A DNA stretch of 64,000 nt, taken from positions 64,501 to 128,500 of the forward strand of contig JBAKBP010000684.1 of NCBI GenBank assembly GCA_037953745.1, read 5' to 3'. Source of the DNA: Lithodes maja. Lineage: Eukaryota; Arthropoda; Malacostraca; Decapoda; Lithodidae. Below are positions 31,592 to 42,399 of the stretch, piece by piece (the stretch's first letter is position 1; the number at the start of each line of letters is the position of its first letter). The notes below the pieces were generated by a model. It was given only the letters and a program-made list of their open reading frames with translations. It was not told where the DNA came from and ran no database searches. The translations under genes and the position numbers were made by a program.

Positions 31592-33280
31592 TGTTATGAT
31601 CCAGGTTCTCAAAGACACAGGGCTCTTCAACATTGGACTAGATAATGGCAAAATGCAACAACGGTAACACTAGATCCAACCCCTGCCTTAAACACTGGAA
31701 AACAAAACACCATTACCGCCCTGAGTCGTGCCTGGACAACGAGGTATCCTATGACTCGGTAACTGGTGCACACACCAGGCTGACGCTCGATGAAACAGCC
31801 TATTCTCAAACAGTAAAAGATTACTCGATTAGGTTACACAAAGAAAAGATAGTTAATGTGATTAATTAACGTTACGGTAGATACTCAAATAACTGGCACT
31901 CCTGTATTAAAGAAAGTGCAATGCTAGTCCTGCAACATCAACTGGAAACTTCTTAAATAAATCTGATGCTGGGAAGATGTTCGTAAAGAATCTTGAACAA
32001 TTATAATGCAGAATACGGGTCACAATAAATGCTAGGACATATAGTAATAATAGGCAGGCGAATAATAAAGACTGCGCAAAGGTAGTAATGCTCGACAACT
32101 AAAGAAATGCTTCATGACACAACGCAACAGCCTACTAGGGTTGTGCAACTCAACAACAACCTCGGCTCAAAAGTGCAGTGAATAATAAAGTGGCATACAT
32201 ATAATAATGGGGGCTTATCTCTAACCAGTGTCTGCTCAGTTAATAAAGTCTAGCTGGGGTATCAAGCCAGGGCAACAATGGGTGAGCATGCGGCTCGTAG
32301 CCTAATGTTGTCCGAAGGTGGTATAATGAAGATTACGTTATATGACGGGGATGCTCTCTTGATAAATCTAGGTCTCTAGTACCTAGTTCTATCCTGGCGA
32401 TCCCTCAGAAGTCAACACAAAGAGGCAGCACTATGTTGTGAGGGATAGGCTATGGCCCTCTCACACCACAGCTCTGTGCTCGCAAAAGTAAACCCACCCG
32501 AAGACAACTTAGGCTCCCACAGTACCTGTCGATGTCGTGCAGGGCTTAGCTAACACTGCACACATCGGAGAAAACGACACAGTAACCCTACCCCTAGTCT
32601 AGCTTTAAATAACCCAGCAGAATCACTCAACACCTTGCCAGGGAGACATATACCGGTCTACAACCTTCCCGAGAGAGGACACACACGGAAAAGTCCGTCT
32701 CTCCAAACCTCATTAAAGACTAATACATGGAAATATCCGAGAGCTTCGCGTACAATACCACTGGCCGACGGTGAACGTCTATGCTGAAACCAGAAGGGAT
32801 GTTGAGTTTAATAAAGATTAGAGAATGAGAAAGGAGAAGTCGAGAGAGAGAAATAGTATGCAAAGTGGCGAGTATGGGGGACAGAATTGCAAAGGATGTA
32901 GACGATACGCGTGTCAGGCAAGCTCTGAACTGGTAAAGAACATGCGGCCGCGATGGGCAGGGACTAGTTGACCAAACGGCCGCCAACGCCGTCAGCGCCC
33001 AAGCGAGCCGGGCCACAGCTCCCCCGCTGCCAGGTGTACTCCCTCACCCTCTCTCGCTCGCTTCCCACACAAGCAACATTTATATTATAGTGAATATAAA
33101 ATATAAGGCGCGGTCACAGACCAAAATAAAGATCACTTCTAGACTGTCTGTGGCAACACGACACTAACGAAATAAAGCAGATCATTCTAGGACAACTGTA
33201 GCCCATCCCCCCATCCTGGCGAGCGCTAGCGAGCTGCAATGCCCCACGCAACCATTCTGCTAACGCCGGGAGGCGTCACA
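31592..33280 (-). repeat. 5' LTR of Gypsy copy C (1689 bp)
   Basis: Starts TGTGACGCC at 33280 and ends CATAACA at 31592. Shares the LTR block (32330-32410) with A, B and D. The flank at 33281 is repeat R3 (CTCAATACACAG, compare 35527), so C jumped into R3. The 3' LTR is beyond the gap. Confidence 0.8.
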
Positions 33281-34186
33281 CTCAATACACAGTAACACGA
33301 GTTAAGAAAATACTATAGTCTGTGTATTAATGTACATTTTCTTATATGCATATGCACCTATTACATGTTCTATGTTAAGAACGGTAGACTAAATTAAAAG
33401 TGCGCAGACAATTCGCACGTATCACCAACCATTTTGATAGTTTCTCGGTTATATATCGCCTCATTCTGATAGATAATATTATATTATTCGCATAGATAAT
33501 ATTATGATACATCTATGGCTCGCTTTCCAAAGCGATTTGTTAGGAAATGCGAAATGGTGGATATTTTACGGTGATGTATTGGGAAATCATGGCGGTATCT
33601 GAAAACTATAACCTATAGCGGGTGGATTTCGAAGCTAAAAGGATTATATAACCTATTTTCAGCACCACCAGTATAATTAATCAAGTATATAATGCATTTC
33701 GTAATAGATAAAGGTATCAAACGTTTTCAATAGGGACTGCAATTAATGGAATAGGTATTAGGAAGACTTGGCACTACATATCTGACCAGTGTTACCAGAT
33801 CAGATAGAGGTCTATTGTAGGAATGTGTTACCAATAGCATCGAGCTTTAATAATTAATATCTCCATTAATATGGAATGTTGAGAGTTCTGGTCTTCGTTA
33901 ATCGATAGAACTTTTGGACGGCATTCTGTAGAGCTCTTCAAAACTCGGGTAGCTATTATGGTTGATGAGAAAATAGACTGAATGTATTTTGGTGCTGCAG
34001 TTTCTAAGCTCCGCCCCCCTCCCAGTTGTCTTATAGAAGTTTCGGGAACGAATTGTTCTCATAAATAATGAAGCTCAGAATATAGCGATTTTGGTGCCAC
34101 GTATGTTATATTTGGCTTTACCACTTCCATTTTGTTCAGTTATTATAAAAATGGATGCAATATTTGGATTAAATTGCTAACTTAAT
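33281..34186 (+). repeat. Repeat R3, copy 2 (3' half)
   Basis: Colinear with 35530-36390. Its 5' half is displaced by Gypsy copy C. Ends AAATTGCTAACTTAATAAA before an (ATT)-rich tail at 34187-34240. Confidence 0.75.
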
Positions 34187-34240
34187 AAATATTATAATTA
34201 TTATTATTATTATTATAATTATTATTATTATTATTATTAA
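34187..34240 (+). repeat. (ATT)n tail of R3 copy 2
   Basis: ATT/ATA repeat with a few interruptions after AATAAATATT. Confidence 0.8.
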
Positions 34241-34915
34241 GCATAACATTCTAATCCTATTGCATATTTTTGGTAATGCTAGCCCTATTTCTGCCAGGTT
34301 TGCCCTTAACCCTTCAAACTCGGATGGTACACGTGTGTACCATTATGTTTTGCCCCCAGGAACCCGGGTGGTACAACAATATTGTACCATTGCTTGAAAG
34401 CCTGTGAGCTTCGTGTGCGAGGCGTCGGTCCGACGCATGTAAACAACAGCCGGCTGGACCGACGCCCCGCATCTCCGGCCACAAGAAGGAGAGCGTCGCT
34501 TGTTCGTGTGTGCCTGTATGTTGTTGTTAAGTATCGAAAAGTAGTGTAAAGTGGCTGTTTTGGCCATAAAGTTATCTCCAATGAAATCATCATCACAAAT
34601 CAAGCACTTGACTTAGAGAGCTCTAGGCTACTTAACGCCATTCTACAGGTAAATAACACAGCTACGCTTGGGGATGCGCGGGAATGCGGGAAGCAGTCTG
34701 CATAACAATGCTACGGTAGCCTAGCCTAGACGTTTTTCGGCCAAAACACCCGGATTTCGGGGAATATTTATGTAATGCGTAGCTGGGGCGGGAGGGTTAA
34801 AATAACTTAAGTAACTCATAGAACATAAAAACCAGTTGATGCCTGTTGACGGACAGGCTAGCTGGAAAATATCCTTTTTCGGGACAGGCTAGTTTGGCCA
34901 AATCTGGCCGGTCAG
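34241..34915 (+). repeat. Repeat R4, copy 1, split by M3
   Basis: Halves 34241-34305 and 34797-34915 match the continuous copies at 35079-35264 and 36447-36620 (CATAACATTCTACTCC, GCTAGCCCTATTTCTGCC, GACGGACAGGCT, TTTGGCCAAATCTGG). Confidence 0.75.
34306..34800. mobile_element. TTAA element M3 (487 bp plus TTAA each side)
   Basis: TTAA at 34306-34309 and 34797-34800. The two other R4 copies have a single TTAA there (CCCTTAAAATAACTTA), so the empty site is visible twice. Ends TTAACCCTTCAAACTCGG and, reversed, TTAACCCTCCCGCCCC. Contains a GGTACA...TGTACC hairpin and a GTCGGTCCGACG palindrome. No transposase frame. Confidence 0.85.
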
Positions 34916-35078
34916 CCCAACACAGGCACACACAAGACCGTATTCGGCTCCTCGATTGGGTTATGATACGATCTGCCGCCCACAAAAATTTCGGAGAGAA
35001 GAAATGGTAAAAAATAGGAAGGACAAATAAAAGAAAAACATGAAAAATTCCATTTTATTTTCCGATTTATATTATACG
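34916..35078 (+). repeat. Satellite-family fragment
   Basis: Matches the hairpin-to-end part of the 7-11 kb satellite (CACACAAGACCGTATTCGGC ... AGGAAGGACAAATAAAAG ... TTTATTATTCC-like end), inserted between two R4 copies. The family is therefore dispersed as well as tandem. Confidence 0.7.
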
Positions 35079-35264
35079 ATAACATTCTACTCCTATTGCA
35101 TATTTTTGGTAATGCTAGCCCTATTTCTGCCAGGTTTGCCCTTAAAATAACTTACAGTAAGTAACTCATAGAACATAAAAAACAGTTGATGCCTGTTGAC
35201 GGACAGGCTAGCTGGAAAATAATTTTTTTTCGGGACAGGCTAGTTTGGCCAAATCTGGGCTACA
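35079..35264 (+). repeat. Repeat R4, copy 2 (uninterrupted)
   Basis: Matches copy 1 without M3; small indels (CTTACAGTAAG). Confidence 0.7.
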
Positions 35265-35266
35265 GA

Positions 35267-36400
35267 AAGCTAATTGGCTAACACAAGGCAGTTCCCCCTC
35301 ACACTCAACCCTAATTATAAGGCCTAAGTAGCCTATAGAGTCAGACCTAGGCCCAACTCACTAACACATATCGTATATATAGCCTACTAATTATCCTTTG
35401 GCTCTAGCCTCTACCTTATGCCCCTAAACCATTAACTATTTCATAACATTTAATGCTTAATTTATTTGTACTATCTGATGATAATGTTAATGTGTTAATT
35501 AATGACATCTAAAATAAATAATGTAGTCCTCTATACACAGTAACACGAGTTAAGAAAATACTATAGTCTGTGTATTAATGTACATTTTCTTATATGCATA
35601 TATAACATTTTCTATGTTTCGAAGGGTATAATAAATTAAAAGTACGTAGACAATTCGCACGTATCACCAATCATTTTGATAGTTTCTCGGTTATATATCG
35701 CCTCATTCTGATATATACGCATAGATAATATTATGATACATCTATGGCTCGCTTTCCAAAGCGATTTGTTAGGAAATGCGAAATGGTGGATATTGTACGG
35801 TGATGTATTGGGAAATCATGGCGGTATCTGAAAACTATAACCTATAGCGGGTGGATTTCGAAGCTAAAAGGATTATATAACCTATTTTCAGCACCACCAG
35901 TATAATTAATAAAGTATATAATGCATTTCGTAATAGATAAAGGTATCAAACGTTTTCAATAGGGACTGCAATTTATGGAATAGGTATTAGGAAGACTTGG
36001 CACCTCAAATCTGACCAGTGTTACCAGATCAGATGGAGGTCTATTGTAGGAATGTGTTACCAATAGCATCGAGCTTTAATAATTAATATCTCCATTAATA
36101 TGGAATGTTGAGAGTTCTGGTCTTCGTTAATCGATAGAACTTTTGGACGGCATTATGTAGAGCTCTTCAAAACTCGGGTAGCTATTATGGTTGATGAGAA
36201 AATAGACTTGGTGCTGCCGTTTCTAAGCTCCGCCCCCCTCCGAGTCATCTTTAAAATAATGAAGCTCAACATGCCAACATACCAAAATATAGCGATTCTG
36301 GTGGATTCTGGTGCCACGTATGTTATATTTGGCTTTACTACTTCCATTTGTTTCAGTTATAAAATGGATGCAATATTTGGAATAAATTGCTAACTGAATA
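35267..36400 (+). repeat. Repeat R3, copy 3 (most complete)
   Basis: About 1.13 kb from CTACAGAAAGCTAATTGGC to AAATTGCTAACTGAATAAA, followed by (ATT)n. The last 29 or so bases are the same as those of LINE F. No RT, no long reading frame; AT-rich. Its tail suggests retroposition using the LINE F machinery. Confidence 0.7.
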
Positions 36401-36402
36401 AA

Positions 36403-36446
<44 letters not shown>
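36401..36446 (+). repeat. (ATT)n tail of R3 copy 3
   Basis: About 14 ATT units. Confidence 0.85.
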
Positions 36447-36447
<1 letters not shown>

Positions 36448-36630
36448 GCATAACATTCTACTCCTATTGCATATTTTTGGTAATGCTAGCCCTATTTCTG
36501 CCAGGTTTGCCCTTAAAATAACTTAAGTAACTCATAGAACATAAAAACCAGTTGTTGTCTGTTGACGGACAGGCTCCTGGAAAATATCCTTTTTTCGGGA
36601 CAGGCTAGTTTGGCCAAATCTGGACCGGCC
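36447..36630 (+). repeat. Repeat R4, copy 3
   Basis: Third copy with the empty M3 site; ends TTTGGCCAAATCTGG near 36622. 36630-36790 is unassigned. Confidence 0.65.
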
Positions 36631-36789
36631 AGCAAAAATTTATCGTTAGGGAACCTAAATGACACACCTTAGGGAACGAATGACCAATATTCAGTTTGTA
36701 TACAGGATAGTTTTTGGCCTGTCCGAAAATTGTGCCTATCATAGGTGAACTGAACGTTCAGGCCAATAGCAAAAAAAGTTTCCTAACAA

Positions 36790-38065
36790 GTGAGCGTAGC
36801 AATTTTCGGAGTTTGGCAGGTCTTCTTTGGGACAGGTTGAATAAGAATAAACTTCCAGCAAGAAGGAAAGACAGAGACAGAAGAGTTTGCGTATGCAGGG
36901 AGTCAGCATGGAAGAACAGCTTTTGAGTACAACAGGAGGAACACCATATGGTTCGTACGCCTTCTTAGTATTAAGCCCAGAAAGCGCTGACAGTATATCC
37001 TTAGAAGATATTATGATATTGAGCATAAGTAAGTGAGAGAGGGGTAGAAAGGGAGGAGTAGCGCCATAATCATCCAAGAAGGCTTACGTGAAAGTTTTAG
37101 CGAAGAATTCAACTTTGTCAGAGGAAGATGTGACAGTGGTACCGTCTGGTGGAAAAGAGGAGGGACAGACGTGGAAGTGAAATTGTTGGAGAGGTTACTG
37201 GCTAGATACCAGAAAACTTGGTAAGAGCTAGAGCTCGAAAGTTCAGAGCATTTGTTATTGATAAAAACATTTTGGGGAGTCAAAAAATTTAAAGTACGGG
37301 ATTCTTGAGTTTGAATGCGGCGGTACCGTTTGAATGCTTCCTCCTTATTACGGATAGCAGTAAAACAAGCATGAGTAAAGCAAGATTTTAGTGAGTTAGT
37401 CTGAGAGAAAGAGAATGGGATGTATGCTTTCATGCCAGAAACGGTTACCTGAGTAATGCGCTCGGCATTTTCTAAGGGTCCCCGGCCACGGTAGCAAAAA
37501 TGATTCCATGGGAAATCAAAGAAGTACTGCATTAAAGCCTCCCAGTCGGCAGAGCCAAAGTGCCACAAGCGCCGCCGGTGAATGGGGGTCAGAAGACAGG
37601 ACAGGTGACAAAGAAAATATGCAGTATAAGCAGGATGATTAGAGGATAGAAATAAGTCTAGGATGTTGGGTAAATCTCCAGGGCATTCCGGAATACTGGT
37701 GGGGTGCTTAACTAACTACTCTAGGGCAATTAGGACAAAAACAGATGTAGGCTTGTTAATCAGGTTGGTCAGTGAAAAGAGAGAAGAGCCAATGGCGGTG
37801 GTGAACATTGAAATCTCCTAAGATGGAGATTTCAGAGAAGGGAGAGATGGATAGAATGTGTTCCTCTTTAGAGATAAGATAGTGACATTTTTTTTAGATA
37901 GTCAATATAATTAGGGGAGAGATAAACAGCACATAAATATTTAGAGAGAGTAACAAGATAGCTTAAGCCAGAATAGTGGGGAGATTGTAGGCACCAATCG
38001 ATCAGGGCTAGAACCAGGTGAGGTTTTAGGCATGTGATAAAGAGTTGCTGGAACTCCTGTTTCAT
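36790..38065 (-). pseudogene. Jockey-like LINE (family K), reversed and decayed copy
   Basis: Reads, in three frames, CAVYLSPNYID and SISPFSEISILGDFNVHH (APE endonuclease), WHFGSADWEALMQYFFDFPW, FSFSQTNSLKSCFTHAC, RNKEEAFKRYRR, then DILSALSGLNTKKAYEPYG and VVLKSCSS (start of RT). Colinear with the plus copy at 38.4-39.8 kb. It stops before the RT catalytic core. Many frameshifts. Confidence 0.65.
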
Positions 38066-38339
38066 TTACTTGGCCTCTCTTACTGATTTGCTTTGTGCCT
38101 CATTAACACTGAGAGCAATCCAGCTAGCTCTCACAAACACCTCCTCCTCCTATCCACTTCACTACACTAAACATGCACACTACACTTCATTCCTCCACAC
38201 CAAAATTAAAACCAAATGATGAATTTTAGCCCAGCCTCGGAGTCTCCAGGGGGGGGGGGGGGGGGGAGGGACCATAAATGCCCCCTCACCCGCCCGACAT
38301 TCCCCTGACGACCCCACAAAATTACCTGGACCTCGGCCT
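38066..38339. other. Spacer between two family K copies
   Basis: Includes a G-run at 38251-38265. No gene recognised; the plus copy begins somewhere in its right part. Confidence 0.35.
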
Positions 38340-38852
38340 GTTACTCTTTCTATTAATTTCTGCAACATTCGCAGACTTTCCTCTAATTTTCATTCTGTTG
38401 AACACCATCTCTCCTCCTACAAATTTGATCTTCTTTTCGTCACCGAAAGTCAGGTGTCTGTAGAAACATCCAGCAGCCCCTTCTCTGTATCATCCTACTT
38501 TATCTATCCTAGTTTCAAAGCCAAAGGCGGATGTTGTGCATATGTGCACAACAAACTCACTTGCTCTCGTGTTCCCGATTTCGACTCCTCTGAATTCTCA
38601 ACTTTATGGCTCAAACTTTCCTGTCATTCTCTTACTAAATATTTCTGTACTGTCTATCTTTCCCCTAACTCTACCAACTTTCCCAACTTCTTTGACTATC
38701 TAAACTCTTCAGTGGAACACATTCTATACATTTCTCCTTTCTCAGAAATCTCCATCTTAGGAGATTTCAATGTTTACCACCGCCAATGGCTCTCCTCTCA
38801 CACTACTGACCCACCTGGTGAACAAGCCTACGTTTTTTTCTATCCTAAATGA
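38340..38852 (+). pseudogene. Family K LINE, APE endonuclease
   Basis: Frame from GTT at 38340: INFCNIRRLSSNFHSVEHHLSS, DLLFVTESQVS, KAKGGCCAYVHNKL, LWLKLSCHSL, CTVYLSPNS, EISILGDFNVYHRQWL. The order and motifs fit a Jockey-type APE domain. The frame ends at 38852; a one-base shift in the T-run near 38830 moves the text to the next frame. No ATG is seen at the start. Confidence 0.6.
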
Positions 38853-39994
38853 CCTAGAGCAGTTAGTTCAGCAACCCACCCGTATCCCGGATCGCCTCGG
38901 AGATTGGCCCAACATTCTTGACTTGTTTCTAACTTCTAACCCTTCTTCTTATACTGTCGATCTTTTCACTCCTTTGGGCTCCTCTGACCATAAACTTATC
39001 TCTGTCACCTGTCCTATCTCTCCAGTACGGCCACCTGATCCTCCTAGCTGGCGGCGCTTGTGGCACTTTGGCGCTTCCGACTGGGAGGCTCTCCGGCAGT
39101 ACTTCTTTGATTTCCCATGGAATTATTTCTGCTTCCGTGGCCGGGGAGCCTCGCAGAGTGCTGAACGCATTACCGAGGTAATCCTATCGGGCATGGAAGC
39201 ATACATTCCATTCTCTTTCTCTCAGACTAATGCTAAAAAATCTTGGTTTAGTCATGCCTGTTCTACTGCTGTCCGCAATAAGGAGGAAGCATTCAAACGG
39301 TACCGACGCCTTAAAACTCAAGACTCTCATTCTTCCTATGTTTCTGCCTGGAATCAAGCCAAATCTGTTCTTCGACTTGCCAAGCACTCTTTCATCAATA
39401 ATAAATGCACTGAACTATCCAACTCTAGCTCTTCCCAAGCTTTCTGGCATCTAGCCAAAAAGCTCTCCAACAATTTCTCTTCCTCGTCTTTCCCTCCCCT
39501 TTCCCATTCTGATGGCACAACCATCACTTCTTCCTCTGGCAAAGCTAAACACTTCACTCAAACTTTTGCTAGAAACTCCACCTTGGATGATTCCGGTGCT
39601 ATACCTCCCTCTCCACCCTCCTCTCTTTTACTTATGCCTAATATCCTAATCTCTTCTAAAGATGCACTTTCTACCCTCTCTGGGCTTAATACTAATAAGG
39701 CGTACGGTCCGGATGGTGCTCCTCCTGTTGTACTAAAAAACTGTGCTTCCGTGCTGACTCCCTACCTAGGCAAACTCTTTCGTTTTTGTCTATCCTCTAA
39801 TGTCTTCCCTTCATGCTGGAAATTTGCTCTCATTCAACCTGTCCCAAAGAAGGGTGACCGCTCTCAACCCTCCAACTATCGTCCAATTGCTCTCATCTCT
39901 TGTATTTCTAAAGTTTTTGAAACTATTCTTGCTTCCAAATTTCTTAAGCATTTCTCTTCACATATTCTGCTCTCAGATTGCCAGTATGGCTTCC
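38830..39994 (+). pseudogene. Family K LINE, endonuclease end and RT N-terminal half
   Basis: LEQLVQQPTRIPDRLGDWPN, SSDHKLISV (the SDH motif of APE), WHFGASDWEALRQYFFDFPWN, KEEAFKRYRRLKTQ, then GPDGAPPVVLKNC, IQPVPKKGDRSQPSNYRPIA and HILLSDCQYGF, where the TTAA element M5 cuts in. Reading frame otherwise open for about 380 codons. Confidence 0.65.
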
Positions 39995-40482
39995 TTAACA
40001 CCTTACGAGCGGCCTAGGCGGTTTATTTATATGTACCGCCCAGCGGGGTGTTTTTACCCAAAATAGGGCTGTTTACGTGATCATTTTCATGCCTAAATAA
40101 GACCCAGAGCGTAAAACAAGTATCTATCCCTGAAAGGGCATAAACAGAGCTTTCCAATGACACCATAACGATCATTTTATGATGGCTAGTTTTCTTGCAA
40201 CAACCGTGCAACGCGAGTGCAAAAACCATGTAATTCGGCACTTTCCCCATACAATTCCGTACATAGCGAGTGAGAGAGGGAGGGAGGAGGTGGGATTCCT
40301 GTCAGTAGGTTCGCCGCGGTGGTCTGGAGCAGTCATACGCTCGCTACTCTCCTGCCACCACTTGTCTCTCTCTCTCAGCAACATTACGTGCTGAAATTGC
40401 CACACGACCTATGTCGAGCGCCGCCAGATAGTCCAGATTTATTATACTCGACTTATGTTGCGCCCCGACAGTTATGGGTTAA
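39995..40482. mobile_element. TTAA element M5 (480 bp plus TTAA each side)
   Basis: TTAA at 39995-39998 and 40479-40482. It splits CQYGF from GRSTGDLL, which are contiguous in related RTs, so one TTAA is the original site. Left end TTAACACCTTACGAGCGG, right end reversed TTAACCCATAACTGTCGGGG. No obvious long inverted repeat and no transposase frame. GAGAGGGAGGGAGGAGG at 40270-40288. Confidence 0.75.
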
Positions 40483-41681
40483 GGGTCGCTCTACTGGAGA
40501 TCTTCTTTCATATCTTACTAACTCTTGGTCTTACTAACTCCTTTCGGGACTTCGGTGAGACTTTTTCTATTGCACTAGACATAATCGAAACCTTCGATAG
40601 AGTCTGGCACAAATCTTTAATTTCTAAACTACCCTCCTTCGGTTTCTATCGCTCCATCTGTGCCTTTGTCTCTAATTTCCTCTCCGGCCGTTCCATAGCT
40701 GCGGTTGTGGACGGCCATCACTCACTTCCTCACCCTATGAATTCCGGTGTTCCTCAGGGCTCTGTCCTATCTCCTATTCTCTTTCTAATTTTTATAAATG
40801 ACCTTCCCAACTGTACCTCAACTCCCATCCGTTTATACGCAGACGACTCAACCTTACACTACTCCATTAGTTTTTCAGAACGCCCAAGCCAGCAATTCCT
40901 CAACGATAAACGGAATGAAGCCATAAAACACTTAAATTCTGATCTAGCTACTATCTCCAATTGGGGCAGAGAAAACATTCTTACCTTTAATGCTTCCAAA
41001 ACCCAATTTCTCCATCTATCTACCCATCAGGAACTCCCTGCGGACTATCCCTTATTCTTCAACAATACAAAAATCAATCATTCATCTTCTCTCAATATTC
41101 TTGGTGTCTCTTTTTCTTCTTCTCTCAGTTGGAAGGACCATATTACCAGTCTTGCTAAGGCAGCCTCCCAGAAGCTGGGTGTGCTCAACCGCCTTAGGGG
41201 GTTCTTTACCCCTGCACAGCTTCTTGCTCTGTACAGGGGCATAGTGCGTGCTTCTATTGAGTATTGTTCACATGTGTGGGGAGGTTCCTCTCACACCGCT
41301 CTCCTAGACAAAATTGAAAGGAAGGCCTTTCGTATCATTAACTCCCGTTCACTCACCAACTCTCTGCTATCTCTCTCTCTTCGCCACAATGTTGCATCTC
41401 TCTCGCTATTCTATCGCTACTATAATAATCAGTGTTCCTCAGAGCTTTCCCAGTGTATACCACCTCCTTTACGTAGGGCACATGGTACCCGTCTTGCAAC
41501 ACAATCCCACCCCTACTCTGTGCAACTCTCCAACCCAAGAGTGAAATGTTACTCTGTCTTTCTTCTATTCAACAGCTGAGCTCTGGAACTCTCTCCCAGA
41601 ATCAGTCTTTCCCTCTTCCTATGACTTAAATTGCTTCAAACTCCGTGTGTCCAGGCATTTTGGCTGGAACGTCCCTTGATT
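40483..41681 (+). pseudogene. Family K LINE, RT C-terminal half
   Basis: GRSTGDLLSYLTNSW, then a frameshift near 40533, then FRDFGETFSIALDIIETFDRVWHKSL (motif A), SGVPQGSVLSPILFLIFINDL (motif B), IRLYADDSTLHYS (motif C), NILGVSFSSSLSWKDHI, CSHVWGGSSHTALLDKIE and RINSRSLT. A second frameshift near 41560 leads into ELWNSLPESVFPSSYDL and a TGA at 41677-41679. Closest in style to decapod Jockey-like LINEs. Confidence 0.65.
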
Positions 41682-42392
41682 TTGGCCCTGTCACTCTTTC
41701 AACTTTGGGGAAGGTACTCGCTATAGGCAGTTCTGCCTTTTGCCTCCCTCACTCACATAGAAAAAGGAAAACAAAAATAGTTGAGAATTCAAAAGAGTCA
41801 ACGTTGGGAACATGAAAGGGGAGGCAGAGCCCCCCTCAGCCCATCATGCATCCTATGGCTCTAGTGGGGGCCATGTCTCAAAATTGTGTTTTAATGGGTA
41901 ATATTAATTGCTGATGGTTTTCACTAAAAAACACCAGTATATATCAATTAAATACACACAATAGAACATAATATAATGGTGAAATTGAGTTCACATGATC
42001 ACATTGACGGTTTATTCTTCTAAAGGGTAATTTTATACTAACATCTTATACGACATTCGACTATGAAAACAAAATATAAGTGTTTTATCTGGCCAATGAA
42101 AGACTTTGGGTGCCACAATAGTTTATTCACTTCACCTGTGAATAATAATAAACTATATAATACAAATATGCATACTTGAGACTTACAAAAATCATCCCAG
42201 CTAACATCATTCACAAAAGCAAATCGTCATAATTAAAATTACAACAAATGTTCATTGTTCATAGCAAATCTGGACTCTAATATCCAATCTTAAGACGTAC
42301 AGTTATGGACACAAATTAGTGGGACACCATATGCAAATATAGTTTTGCTATGGTAGTGACCACCTATTGTGCTTCTTTGATCATGTTAACAT
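41682..42392. other. LINE K 3' region and AT-rich spacer
   Basis: 41682-41770 is probably 3' UTR of family K. The rest is AT-rich with no gene. GTTAACAT at 42385-42392 is the left target duplication of the next LINE. Confidence 0.4.
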
Positions 42393-42399
42393 CTATCTA

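Noticed and set aside
36280..36350. LVDSGATYVI, a retropepsin-like motif in R3
   Set aside because: The other R3 copy (34090) has a 12-bp deletion across it and no flanking protease text exists.
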